Shown: one piece after another, positions 38,101-45,487 of the stretch
Numbering within the stretch: position 1 is the stretch's first letter
Layout: each line of letters starts with the position of its first letter
NCBI RefSeq assembly: GCF_020858115.1
Contig: NZ_JACYMM010000001.1
Coordinates: 682,001 to 746,000 of the forward strand
From: Janthinobacterium sp. FW305-129
GTDB lineage: Bacteria > Pseudomonadota > Gammaproteobacteria > Burkholderiales > Burkholderiaceae_D
Direction: 5' to 3'
Length of the DNA: 64,000 nucleotides
Notes under the pieces: model-generated
Told to the model about the DNA's origin: nothing
What the model saw: the letters and a program-made list of their open reading frames with translations, nothing else
The model's database searches: none
Position numbers and translations under genes: made by a program

Positions 38101-38229
38101 CACTTCGCCGAAAATGGTGCTGGTGGCGTTCGACTGTGCCCAGGCCTGGCCTGGCACGCCGGCCGCCAGGGCGATCACGATCGCGGCGGCGCGGCTGATG
38201 TCGCGCAATTTGAGTCGGGTGGTATGCAT
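35182..38229 (-). CDS. TonB-dependent receptor with carboxypeptidase-like N-terminal domain
   Basis: 1015 residues. The signal peptide ends at QAWAQ near 32. Residues about 38-120 are a small beta-sandwich of the carboxypeptidase-regulatory type (IFGEVSAPAGATVVLENLATG), then a plug (LPVGNDVASIVQLTPGVARG) and a large barrel that ends in FTAEYTY. The architecture is that of Oar-like and SusC-like receptors, which import oligosaccharides. It differs from the second receptor at 38721, which has no such extension. The promoter block at 38389-38417 gives it a leader of about 150 nt. Its place beside GH109 and GH31 suggests uptake of GalNAc-containing glycans. Confidence 0.9.
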   Translation of the reverse strand: MHTTRLKLRDISRAAAIVIALAAGVPGQAWAQSNATSTIFGEVSAPAGATVVLENLATGVQRSLTPDTSGRYVANSMPPGRYAVRVLRAGSVEASQEVEALIGAGAEANFGPASAAGTVGQEQTVVVKASRNPIDVSNTNNGVIFTAKELKALPVGNDVASIVQLTPGVARGTNSVYGNAPSIGGSGQSENAFYVNGFPITNLLTQVGASELPFGAISNLQVLSGGYGSEFGRSTGGVINITTKSGGNKVEFGGKVSIIPRSLKGTTENRYYPNTGANPETDGTLKYWNRDNGSTSKVVGLYGSGPLIKNKLFAFVALEQTRTDGGAVAGARDDLVDKVLPNGWRESKSKVDRMMAKLDYNLTDDHHFEYTKLYDRTTTDSQSYGFDYATLKRNNVPGGGSETTINCCGSSAAPGANVDIFKYTGYLTDNLTVTAMMGQSRTSHRRTPEGYNPLLAQTSSNESTQVPGLTYTNPQTVTGTLVDPSSEDRQKAKRLDLEYKLGKHSLRGGIDRIDVESKVGLSLAGGYRWKYQKVKDATLLINGAFETPAQGNGYGKDGYYVSKELNANLARPTSVQSAQYIQDHYQVTERVLLDLGLRREQFTNYSTDGVAFISQRNMIAPRVGATWDYLGDGTLKFFANGGRYHLPVPSNLSSNMASPFLATSEMFTYTGVDPVTGAPTGLHAISKPYSANNAYGQSRDAHEVTAVGLKPLSQDEFSLGFERALSKKLVVGASFLYRKLNDTNDDVCDERPLQAWATRNGVDTGKWSGFQCAIINPGRDNSLMVDFDDGKGLRRVDISAAEWGNPLPSRTYRALNMFIEHPYTNGWYGKLTYTLSGLKGNMEGQTDSIGGGDVGLTVSDDHKELMYNAYGYLPGDHRHAFKAYGFMQVIPDVTVGANLSLTSGAPRNCIGALPDNLRFEKDYDDSYFYCNGKPAPRGSQGRLPWQAQLDMNVAYTPSAVKGLSLKVDVFNVFNSQTVTRYTETREDHGAISRNYLQVDGRTAPRSVRFTAEYTY

Positions 38230-38348
38230 GTGTCTCTCCGTCTATATCGAGGGTTATACGCGCCCTCCCCGCTCCAGGGAGAAGTCGGGGGGATGCAATT
38301 TTTATGGTGAGCGTCGGAAGGTAGAGCCAGGCAGCCGTCCCTTCCGGG

Positions 38349-38372
38349 AAATCAGTCCGTTTCGGCTGATTT
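38349..38372 (-). promoter_or_regulatory. Hairpin at the 5' end of the receptor leader
   Basis: AAATCAG, CCG, then TTT, CGG and CTGATTT form a 10-bp stem with one bulged T and a 3-nt loop. If transcription starts near 38381, it forms the very start of the leader and could protect the mRNA or act as an operator. Confidence 0.4.
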
Positions 38373-38388
38373 TCGTTTTCTTGGGAAT

Positions 38389-38417
38389 ACTTTAAAAAGA
38401 AAAATAAGTATCGTCAA
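38389..38417 (-). promoter_or_regulatory. Promoter of the TonB receptor at 35182
   Basis: On the - strand TTGACG and TAAAGT stand 17 bp apart. The surrounding 41 bp (38388-38428) match the block before the GH31 gene (45163-45203) at 37 of 41 positions, including both hexamers. The conservation makes a real promoter very likely. Confidence 0.7.
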
Positions 38418-38505
38418 TAAAAAGAAAGCCATAACGCAAATTTGTCTCTAAAACGAGCAAATAAATGCCATTTATCTTTCGATTTAATGATCAACGCCGC
38501 AGATA

Positions 38506-38519
38506 ACTTTCGTTATCGT
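38506..38519. promoter_or_regulatory. AgaR-like element shared with the GH31/agaS region
   Basis: ACTTTCGTTATCGT, identical over 14 bp to 45281-45294 in the GH31/agaS intergenic region. It contains the CTTTCGTT core of AgaR operators known from E. coli. Confidence 0.5.
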
Positions 38520-38622
38520 GGTGTGACAGATACACGCGCACGCAAGGAGGCCGTCGGAAGCGCATAATTCGCGCAGTAATGGGGAGAGAAAAACGCGAAA
38601 GACGACAGGCCAATCGCCTTTC

Positions 38623-38644
38623 ACTTACGTTTATCTTTCGTATT
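38623..38644. promoter_or_regulatory. Candidate AgaR operator
   Basis: Two tandem CTTWCG units (ACTTACGTTT and TCTTTCGTATT) that match the sequence before agaS (45409-45430) at 19 of 22 positions. It resembles the tandem CTTTCGTTT pattern reported for AgaR. Confidence 0.5.
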
Positions 38645-38684
38645 GCGCATTTCGGAATATTGCATTTTTCTTTTCATGGCAATA

Positions 38685-38708
38685 CCCCGGCCCGCAGGCA
38701 GGCCGGGG
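38685..38708 (-). terminator. Hairpin after the second TonB receptor
   Basis: CCCCGGCC (38685-38692) and GGCCGGGG (38701-38708), a perfect 8-bp stem with an 8-nt loop, just after the stop codon of the receptor at 38721. No T-run follows on the - strand, so termination strength is uncertain. Confidence 0.45.
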
Positions 38709-38720
38709 CGGCGTCACGCC

Positions 38721-41681
38721 TTAAAAGAACTTGTAGCTGGCCGAGAGCGCAAACTGGCGTCCGAACAGGTCCTGGCTATGGTTGTAGCCTTCCCAGCCGT
38801 TCGGGTCGTAGTACGGCTGCTTGTTGAACGCATTTTTCACGTTCAGGCCCACGTCCAGGTTCTTGATCGGCTTCCAGCTGAAGGCCAGGTTGACCGTCGT
38901 GTACGACGGCGCGCCCTTGCACTGGCCGGTCGGCAGCGCCACCGAGGCGGCGGTGCAGTTTTCCGGCGTGTTGTCCTTGTCCCAGGGGCCATAGGCCCAG
39001 CGCGTCTTGCCCGAATAGTTGATGAAGACGCTGCTGACGAAGTTGCGGTAGCTCCAGTCGGCATTGACCGTGGCGCGGTAGCGCGGCGAATCGTAGTAGC
39101 CGACGGTATTGCCCTTGATATCGCTGCCGTCTTCGCTGTCGTGGGTGTCGCGCTTGCGGATGGTGGCGGCGATGCCCGTGCTCAGCTTGCCCCAGTCGCC
39201 GAGCGCAAAGCGCGTGCGCGCATCGATGTCCACGCCGTCCATCAGGGTGCGGCCGCGGTTCGAATACGAGTTGATCAAGCCGCCCAGGTTGCCCACGGAA
39301 TACTTCGGCACGCCGCCCGCGCACACGCCCGCATTGACGGGATTGGCGCACATGGCCGCCACCGCCGCCATATTGCCCCGGTCCGCGTCCGTCAGGTCGT
39401 TGCGGATGGCGCTGGACGTGCCGGCCAGGCTCGGGCCGTACTTGTCCACCAGTTCCGTAAACAGCTCGTTGAAGTCCTGGCGCACGATTTCGTCGCGGCG
39501 GTTGATGAACCAGTAATCGATGGAGATGCTCACGTCCTTGGCCGGCTGCAGGACCAGGCCCACGGTGGAAATCTTGGCCTTTTCCGGACGCAGGTTCTGG
39601 TTCGGCGGCGTCAGGCCGCCCACCGTCGTCGAGCAGTTCGAATTGAGCAGGCTCTTGCCCAGGTCCGCATCCGTCGCCACCTTCGATTTCATCAGCGCGC
39701 GCGCCATGGCATTCGTTTCATCGCAGCGCACCGTGTCGCGGATGCCGCCCACCTGCGCAAAGACGCCGCCCGAGCCCGATTCAGCCAGGTTGGGCGCCCG
39801 GAAGCCTTCCGAATACGTCCCGCGCAGCATCAGGTCGGGCCGCGCGCGCCAGATCACGCCCAGCTTGGGCGCCAGGTTGGCGGAAAAATGCGGGTATTTG
39901 TCCAGGCGCGCGGCCGCATTGACTTCCAGGGTGTCGCTGAGCGGCACCACCACCTCGCCAAACACGGCGGCGATGGTGCGCTTGCCGTCGAACCACGAGC
40001 CGCCCTGCTGCGTGATAAGGCCATTGGCCGCATCCGCGTTGCCGGGCGTAAGAAAACTCTCGCGCATGACGTTGGTGCCGACAGCGGCGCGCACTTCGCG
40101 CTCGCCCAGCTTGAACAGCGTGCCTTCCAGCTTCGCGTCCCACGTCATCAATTTGGTCCAGGATTCGATGGCGAAGGTCGGATAGGCGGCGCGCACCAGC
40201 GCCGCATTGGCCTCGCTGATTTCGCCGAACTTGTAGGCGGGATTGTCCGAGATATACGTGCGCCCGCTGACGGGGTCCTTGGTGAACGGGCCGAACGCCT
40301 GCTTGAAGCCATTGATGTTGATATTCGCCGTCTGGAACAGGGTCGAATGGCTGCCCGCCACGCTGAGCGCCGTTTCAAAATCCCAGCCGCCGCCGATGCT
40401 GCCGCGCAGTCCGACGAGCGCGCGGTAGTTTTCATCCACGTTCTTCTGGCCGAAGTGGCCCGTGGCATCCTGCAGCAGATAGTTCAAGCCGGCCGCGCCG
40501 CCCATCTTGGCCAGCATATCGGCATCGAGCTTGCCCTTCAGGTAGACGTTGTTCGGGCTCAGGAAAGGCGTGGCGAAGGTATTGAGGGTATTGCCCGTGT
40601 TGCGCGCGAACCAGTTGTTCGTGCTGCCGCTGTTGAAGCTGGACGGGCCATTCTCGCCGCGCATCTTGATGTGGGTGAAGGCGCCTTCCGCGAACGCTTC
40701 CATGTCGCCGCCCAGTTTCAGCCGGCCGCTCAGGTAGGCCGTGGCGCGCTCCGAGGTGGGGCCCGTGTCGAGCTGGTTGGGCAGCGCATTCCACACGCAG
40801 CGCGTGCCCGACGCTTCGGTGATGCTGGTGTTGCAGCCGGGCGCGGCGCGCTGGGTGCGCGCATTGTTGTTGGCCTTGTCGAAGACAAAGAAGGTCCCCG
40901 GATTCATCACGCCCGGCTCACTGCCCACGCCCACGCGCATGTTCGGGATGAAATTGGGATTGTTCGCATAAAAATACGAGGGACGCTTCTGCCAGGTATC
41001 GGCCAGCGCGATGCGGTCGCGCTGGTAGACGTTGACGGAACCGTAGATGTTGTAGCCGTCGCTGGCCAGGTCGCCCAGGCCATACAGTACGCTGGCCTGG
41101 CGCTCGCCATACGCCTTTACGCTGGGCGAAAACTCGCCGTTGGCGCGCGCTTCCAGGCCTTGATACGATTTTTTGGTGATCACGTTGATGACGCCGGCCA
41201 CTGCATCGGAGCCATACACGGCCGACGCGCCATCCGTCAGGATTTCCATGCGCTCGATGGCGGCGGCGGGAATGGCGTCGATATTGACGAACATGGTCTG
41301 GAAGCCGGCCGGCGCGCCGTAGAACGACAGGCGGCGGCCATTGAGCAGTACCAGCGTGCCCTGCGCGCCCATGCCGCGCAAGTTCGCCTGCGAGCCGCCG
41401 TCGGACCCCGTGAACATCGAGCGGAAGTCCTGCTGCGCCGGACGGGCGGCGGGCAAGTTGTCCAGCACTTGTAGCAAGGTGAGCGCGCCCATGTTTTCGA
41501 TCTGCTTGGCATTGATCACCTGCACCGGCGACGCCGTTTCCGCGTTGATGCGTTTCAGGCTGGAGCCCGTCACTTCGACGCGCGCCAGTTTTTCCTCCTC
41601 CGCCGCCAGCGCCGTTGATGCCAGCGCAGTTGAGCACAATCCTACCGCCACCATGGCGGCCATCAGTTTTTTCAAGTGCAT
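38721..41681 (-). CDS. TonB-dependent receptor of the GalNAc locus
   Basis: 986 residues from ATG 41681 (GGGAG upstream; a start 63 bp earlier lacks a ribosome site). The signal peptide ends near STALA. The plug carries a TonB-box-like VEVTGSSLKRINAETASPVQVI and ALTLLQVLDNLPAARPAQQ; the barrel ends in LSASYKFF. Architecture is that of the large substrate-induced receptors found with glycoside hydrolases in Xanthomonas, Caulobacter and Massilia relatives. It follows GH31 by 99 bp on the same strand, with a hairpin between. It probably takes the oligosaccharide produced at the cell surface; the two receptors may take different sizes or linkages. Confidence 0.9.
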   Translation of the reverse strand: MHLKKLMAAMVAVGLCSTALASTALAAEEEKLARVEVTGSSLKRINAETASPVQVINAKQIENMGALTLLQVLDNLPAARPAQQDFRSMFTGSDGGSQANLRGMGAQGTLVLLNGRRLSFYGAPAGFQTMFVNIDAIPAAAIERMEILTDGASAVYGSDAVAGVINVITKKSYQGLEARANGEFSPSVKAYGERQASVLYGLGDLASDGYNIYGSVNVYQRDRIALADTWQKRPSYFYANNPNFIPNMRVGVGSEPGVMNPGTFFVFDKANNNARTQRAAPGCNTSITEASGTRCVWNALPNQLDTGPTSERATAYLSGRLKLGGDMEAFAEGAFTHIKMRGENGPSSFNSGSTNNWFARNTGNTLNTFATPFLSPNNVYLKGKLDADMLAKMGGAAGLNYLLQDATGHFGQKNVDENYRALVGLRGSIGGGWDFETALSVAGSHSTLFQTANININGFKQAFGPFTKDPVSGRTYISDNPAYKFGEISEANAALVRAAYPTFAIESWTKLMTWDAKLEGTLFKLGEREVRAAVGTNVMRESFLTPGNADAANGLITQQGGSWFDGKRTIAAVFGEVVVPLSDTLEVNAAARLDKYPHFSANLAPKLGVIWRARPDLMLRGTYSEGFRAPNLAESGSGGVFAQVGGIRDTVRCDETNAMARALMKSKVATDADLGKSLLNSNCSTTVGGLTPPNQNLRPEKAKISTVGLVLQPAKDVSISIDYWFINRRDEIVRQDFNELFTELVDKYGPSLAGTSSAIRNDLTDADRGNMAAVAAMCANPVNAGVCAGGVPKYSVGNLGGLINSYSNRGRTLMDGVDIDARTRFALGDWGKLSTGIAATIRKRDTHDSEDGSDIKGNTVGYYDSPRYRATVNADWSYRNFVSSVFINYSGKTRWAYGPWDKDNTPENCTAASVALPTGQCKGAPSYTTVNLAFSWKPIKNLDVGLNVKNAFNKQPYYDPNGWEGYNHSQDLFGRQFALSASYKFF

Positions 41682-41725
41682 TCCCGACTCCCTTTTATAA
41701 GTGATTTGTTTTCGTAAGGCTGCAA

Positions 41726-41754
41726 GAGCCCCTCCCCGGTCCAAAGAGGGGCTC
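41726..41754 (-). terminator. Hairpin between GH31 and TonB receptor genes
   Basis: GAGCCCCTC (41726-41734) and GAGGGGCTC (41746-41754) form a perfect 9-bp stem with an 11-nt loop. No U-run follows. Probably an attenuator inside the GH31-receptor unit. A TATAAA between it and the receptor start could mark an internal promoter. Confidence 0.4.
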
Positions 41755-41780
41755 GATTTGGTGAAATGAAGTGATTGCGG

Positions 41781-44700
41781 TTAGCGCGGCTTGACTGTCG
41801 CGCCTTCCGTGCCGGTCAGTACGGCGTTGGCCCAGTTGCCGCAGACCTGGGCCGGGTGGGCGCCGCGCGCGCCCAGGGTGCGCAAACTGAGCTGGCTCAG
41901 GCCGCGCACGTCAATCTCGGGTTTGACCACCCCGGGAGCCGTGACCAGGCCGCTGTCATACAGCAGCCGCTCACCGCTCCAGACCTGGAATTGCAAGCCG
42001 CCGGCGCTGCGGCAGCTATCGTCCACGCCCAGGTCGGCGCGCAGCAGATTCCAGTTGCCCGCCAGCTGCAAGTCGATGCGGCTGGCAGGCCCCACGCCGA
42101 GGCCCTTGCGGAACCACAGCCCGTTCATGCGCATCTCGGCCGCCTTGCCTGCCGGCCGGTCTTTCGCGATGTTCTTCGGCAGCGCCAGGTCCGACAGGTA
42201 GCGCTGCACCTCTTCTCCTTCGGCCACGCGGTGCTCGAGCACGCGGAAGGCGGACAAGGTGACGGGCGCCACGTCGGTGGCCAGCGCCGCGTCGAACGCG
42301 CGCGCCACCGGGCCCGTTTGCGCCGCCGTCACCATCGGGTCGGTGGACGCCGCGCCATCGCCTTCCGGATTTTGCGTGCTCATGACACGGAAGCGCAGCA
42401 AGCGCCCGGCCGTGGCGGGGAAATTGATCGTCTGCCTGCCTTCCTGCAGTTTCAAGGTGCCGCGCGCAAGCGCCGCGCCCCATTCACCGTTGTTGTCGCC
42501 GATGTAGATTTCGTAATCCCGCACCTGGCCATGCTTCCAGTGCTGGTCGTTGCGCGGCGCCAGTTCGATGCCGTCCACCAGGCGCCGTTCCGTAAAGCCG
42601 ATCACCCATTCGTGCGGACCGCTTTTCACGGACGGGCTGCGCACGGTGCGGAACCACGTCTCGGGCTTGCCGTCGAATGCGTTTTCCAGCGGATAGCCGC
42701 TTTCTTCCGCCGGACGCGCCACCACCTGCATGGCGTCGGCCGGCAAGGCGCGGCCCGGCACGGGCGCGGCGGGGAAGTCGGCGTCCAGTCGCGCCACGGC
42801 CTGCGCACCGGCCACCTGCAAGGCCAGGGACTGGCGGATATCCTGCGCCGCCACTTTTACGTGCAAGGTGCCTTGCCTGTCTGCCGCGTCGAAATACCAG
42901 CCTTCGACCGCCTTGTCGTAGGCGGCACGATCGGCGGACACCGCGAGCAGGCGTTCGCCCGCCTTGACGGCTGCCGGGCGCTGGCCCGCCAGCATGCGCA
43001 GCGCATAGCCGCGGCGCGCTTCCTGGCCCTGGTAATTGCCATCGACGGCGCCGATGTCGACCTGCACGTCGCCGCCCGTCTGGCGCATGCGGATGACTTG
43101 CTGGCTGAAGGCGCCGCCCTGGTACTGGCGCGTGTTGCCGTCGTCTTCATACAGGGTGTATTCGGAATCGCCGTGCGGGTAGATATCGAGGGTCAGCTGA
43201 TCCTTCGGTTTCTGGCCGTCGTACAGCATTTCCGGGTACATGGGCAGGATGGCGCCGGCGCGCACGAACACGGGCAGCTTGTCCAAGGTCACCTGCATAT
43301 CGAGGTCGCGCCCTTTCGCGCCGGCCGTGGCCTGGCGCCCATCCCAGTAGTCGTACCACGTGCCCTGCGGTAAATGAATGCCCTTGCGCCAGCCGCCGCT
43401 GACGGCCTGGCTGCGGTAGACGGGCGCCACCAGCACGTCACGGCCCAGGAGGAATTGATATTTATACGCTTCCGTGTAGGCGGCCGGGTCTTGCGGGTAA
43501 TCCCACATCAGGCCGCGCACCAGCGGCGCGCCGGATTGTTCCGCTTCGCGCACGAGGGTATACATATACGGCGTGAGGCGCATCTTGAGTTTCAGATAGC
43601 GGCGGTTGATGTCGCGGTACGGTTCATCGAACCACCACGGGTGCTTGCGCTCGGCCGCGGCCCAGCCGGACATGCCCATCAGCACGGGCGTAAAGCTTTT
43701 CCACTGCAAGTCGCGCAGATAGGTTTCCGGGCTGCCGCCGAAGATGGCATCCACGTCGCCGGACGCATACGCCTGGCCGGACAGGCCCGAGCCGATCAGG
43801 GTCGGAATGTGCCAGCGGATGTAATCCCAACTGGCGCTCTGGTCGCCCGTCCACGCCACGGCGTAGCGCTGGATGCCGGCCCAGCCCATCACCGTCCACA
43901 AAAACGGGCGGCTGTCGGAGTTGTTCAGGATGCCGTCGTAGGCCGACTTGTTCGCATCCATGGCAAACTGGTAGCCCTTGCCCGTCCACGCCACGTCCAG
44001 CTTTTGCACGCGGCTGCCCGCCTGGCCCACTTCCCAGGCGATCTTGTCGACGCCGTTTTCCGTCCACAGGCCCGTGCGGAAGCCATAGCCGGCCAGGCCC
44101 TTCACCGTTTCCGGCAAGTTCGTGTAGCCGCAGCCATAGCCGTCGTTGGGCAGGATCCAGCCGCCCGGCATGTCGTGGTCTCGGTACTGGCGCGCGACGC
44201 TTTCCACCACGTCCGGCGTCTTGCCGGTGGGGCCGTCCGTCCAGCCCTTCGGCACGGAACCGGGCTTTTTCACGTTGTCGCCATCGTTGTAGCAGTCGGC
44301 GTCGCCGTATTCGAGCGCCCAGCGGGGCAGCATGCGCGCGCGGCCCGTCAAGTCCGTGTAGCGGGCGACGACGTCGCGCAAGTCCTTGCCGACGAAGAAA
44401 TACGCATCGAAGCGCCCTTCCGCGTGCTGCAGCGAGATCTGTTCCTTGTCGCGCAAATCGTAATTGCCGTCGGACCAGGTATTGCGCAGCATGCCCCAGC
44501 CCCGTGAACTCATCAAAAATGGCGCGGGATTCGGACGGTCGCCCTCTTCCCAGCCGCCCGAATACGACACGGGCACCTGCTTGCCCTTGAATTCGAAGCG
44601 CCCATTCTGCTGGCCGCCGCCGAAATAGCGCTCACCCGGCAGGCTCGACAGCACCTGCACGCCCTGCTTGTCGTCGAGCGACAGCGGCTGCACTTCGCGC

Positions 44701-45131
44701 CACAGCGGCACTGCGTCGCCCTTGCGGTACAAGGTAAAGCGCAGGGGCTTGCGGTCGATGCGCAGGCTCAGGGCTTCGGTGCCGATCAGGATATGGTCGG
44801 CCTGCTCGCTGATCTCATATGCCACCTGCGCGGCCGGCTGGCCCACGACGATGGGCGCGGCCTTGTCGCCCGCTCCCGTCAAACCGGCCTTGCCGCCCGC
44901 CTGAATGCGCAGCACGTCCGCCTGCGGCAGGCTGATACGCAGCTGCATGCCCGTGTCGCTGCGCAGATCCCAGCCCAGCGCCTCGCCCTTGGCCACGTCG
45001 GCCGCACGCACGGCACTCAGGCTTGTCAGATTGCCGATGGGCGCGGCCTGCAAGCCAGGGACAGCCAGGGTGGCAAGGGCGGCGAGGACACAGGCGGCAA
45101 GGGCGCGGCGGGGAAGCGGGAGAGGTTTCAT
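41781..45131 (-). CDS. GH31 alpha-N-acetylgalactosaminidase with C-terminal binding modules
   Basis: 1116 residues. Signal peptide about 1-29 (LQAAP). An N-terminal beta-sandwich (about 30-260), then the GH31 barrel. The probable nucleophile is D379 in QKLDVAW and the probable acid/base D430 in WTGDQSASW. In ordinary GH31 alpha-glucosidases the nucleophile sits in a WxDMNE-like motif; the KLDVAW form and the 51-residue spacing fit the subgroup shown to act on alpha-GalNAc. DUF5110-like and beta-sandwich segments follow (about 620-790), then an F5/8-type module (about 800-925) and an NPCBM-like module (about 985-1110) that should bind sugar. The gene diverges from agaS. Confidence 0.87.
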   Translation of the reverse strand: MKPLPLPRRALAACVLAALATLAVPGLQAAPIGNLTSLSAVRAADVAKGEALGWDLRSDTGMQLRISLPQADVLRIQAGGKAGLTGAGDKAAPIVVGQPAAQVAYEISEQADHILIGTEALSLRIDRKPLRFTLYRKGDAVPLWREVQPLSLDDKQGVQVLSSLPGERYFGGGQQNGRFEFKGKQVPVSYSGGWEEGDRPNPAPFLMSSRGWGMLRNTWSDGNYDLRDKEQISLQHAEGRFDAYFFVGKDLRDVVARYTDLTGRARMLPRWALEYGDADCYNDGDNVKKPGSVPKGWTDGPTGKTPDVVESVARQYRDHDMPGGWILPNDGYGCGYTNLPETVKGLAGYGFRTGLWTENGVDKIAWEVGQAGSRVQKLDVAWTGKGYQFAMDANKSAYDGILNNSDSRPFLWTVMGWAGIQRYAVAWTGDQSASWDYIRWHIPTLIGSGLSGQAYASGDVDAIFGGSPETYLRDLQWKSFTPVLMGMSGWAAAERKHPWWFDEPYRDINRRYLKLKMRLTPYMYTLVREAEQSGAPLVRGLMWDYPQDPAAYTEAYKYQFLLGRDVLVAPVYRSQAVSGGWRKGIHLPQGTWYDYWDGRQATAGAKGRDLDMQVTLDKLPVFVRAGAILPMYPEMLYDGQKPKDQLTLDIYPHGDSEYTLYEDDGNTRQYQGGAFSQQVIRMRQTGGDVQVDIGAVDGNYQGQEARRGYALRMLAGQRPAAVKAGERLLAVSADRAAYDKAVEGWYFDAADRQGTLHVKVAAQDIRQSLALQVAGAQAVARLDADFPAAPVPGRALPADAMQVVARPAEESGYPLENAFDGKPETWFRTVRSPSVKSGPHEWVIGFTERRLVDGIELAPRNDQHWKHGQVRDYEIYIGDNNGEWGAALARGTLKLQEGRQTINFPATAGRLLRFRVMSTQNPEGDGAASTDPMVTAAQTGPVARAFDAALATDVAPVTLSAFRVLEHRVAEGEEVQRYLSDLALPKNIAKDRPAGKAAEMRMNGLWFRKGLGVGPASRIDLQLAGNWNLLRADLGVDDSCRSAGGLQFQVWSGERLLYDSGLVTAPGVVKPEIDVRGLSQLSLRTLGARGAHPAQVCGNWANAVLTGTEGATVKPR

Positions 45132-45163
45132 CTGCTGGCTTTCAGAAGTGATTCAATGAAATT

Positions 45164-45192
45164 ACTTTAAGAAGAAAAATAAACATCGTCAA
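45164..45192 (-). promoter_or_regulatory. GH31 promoter
   Basis: On the - strand TTGACG and TAAAGT with a 17-bp spacer, in the 41-bp block (45163-45203) nearly identical to that of the receptor gene at 35182. The leader would be about 26 nt. Confidence 0.7.
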
Positions 45193-45280
45193 CAAAAAGA
45201 AAGTTAAAGCAGCAATTTATTAATAAAACGCCCAGAATTGACGCATTTTTCTTACGTTTCACCAAAATGTCACAAAACAT

Positions 45281-45294
45281 ACTTTCGTTATCGT
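45281..45294. promoter_or_regulatory. AgaR-like element, second copy
   Basis: ACTTTCGTTATCGT, identical to 38506-38519. It lies between the divergent GH31 and agaS promoters. Confidence 0.5.
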
Positions 45295-45408
45295 CGCATT
45301 TCAGCGACAGGCGGCAGCACGACTGTGTTTCATGCGGCACCGCAACATGATTTCGGTCCAGAAAAACACCAATACGACGACATTATTTCGCAAGCTGCAA
45401 AACAATTT

Positions 45409-45440
45409 ACTTTCGTTTTACTTTCGTATTTGACTTTTCG
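45409..45440 (+). promoter_or_regulatory. Tandem AgaR-like operator at agaS
   Basis: ACTTTCG begins at 45409 and 45420, and ACTTTTCG at 45433: repeats 11 and 13 bp apart, about one helical turn. They overlap the -35 hexamer of agaS (45430), where a bound DeoR-family repressor would block transcription. The pattern resembles the AgaR operator of E. coli. Confidence 0.6.
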
Positions 45441-45458
45441 AAATTTAGTATTTATGCT
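45430..45458 (+). promoter_or_regulatory. agaS operon promoter
   Basis: TTGACT (45430-45435) and TATGCT (45453-45458) separated by 17 bp. Transcription would start near 45465, a 23-nt leader before ATG 45488. Confidence 0.65.
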
Positions 45459-45487
45459 TTCTCCAACAAACACTTTACTGACACTCC

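Larger units (their letters stand above)
38230..38720. promoter_or_regulatory. Large control region between the two TonB receptor genes
   Basis: 491 bp with no credible gene and far more A and T than its surroundings. It holds a 24-bp hairpin (38349-38372), the promoter of the receptor at 35182, CTTTCG-type elements at 38476, 38506 and 38623, and a hairpin next to the other receptor gene. The number of AgaR-like elements is high for a region that seems to serve one gene. Confidence 0.6.
45132..45487. promoter_or_regulatory. Divergent control region between GH31 and agaS
   Basis: 356 bp, AT-rich, no credible gene. It holds the GH31 promoter, the agaS promoter and at least three CTTTCG/CTTACG element groups (45250, 45281, 45409). 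A 90-residue frame across it is rejected because it runs through the agaS promoter. One regulator here could control glycan breakdown and GalNAc catabolism together. Confidence 0.7.

Noticed and set aside
33652..38310. A 1552-codon + strand open frame opposite GH109 and the TonB receptor
   Set aside because: It lies antisense to two well-supported genes. High GC at third positions removes stop codons from the opposite strand. Its composition (Ala, Arg, His and Gln rich) is typical of such shadows.
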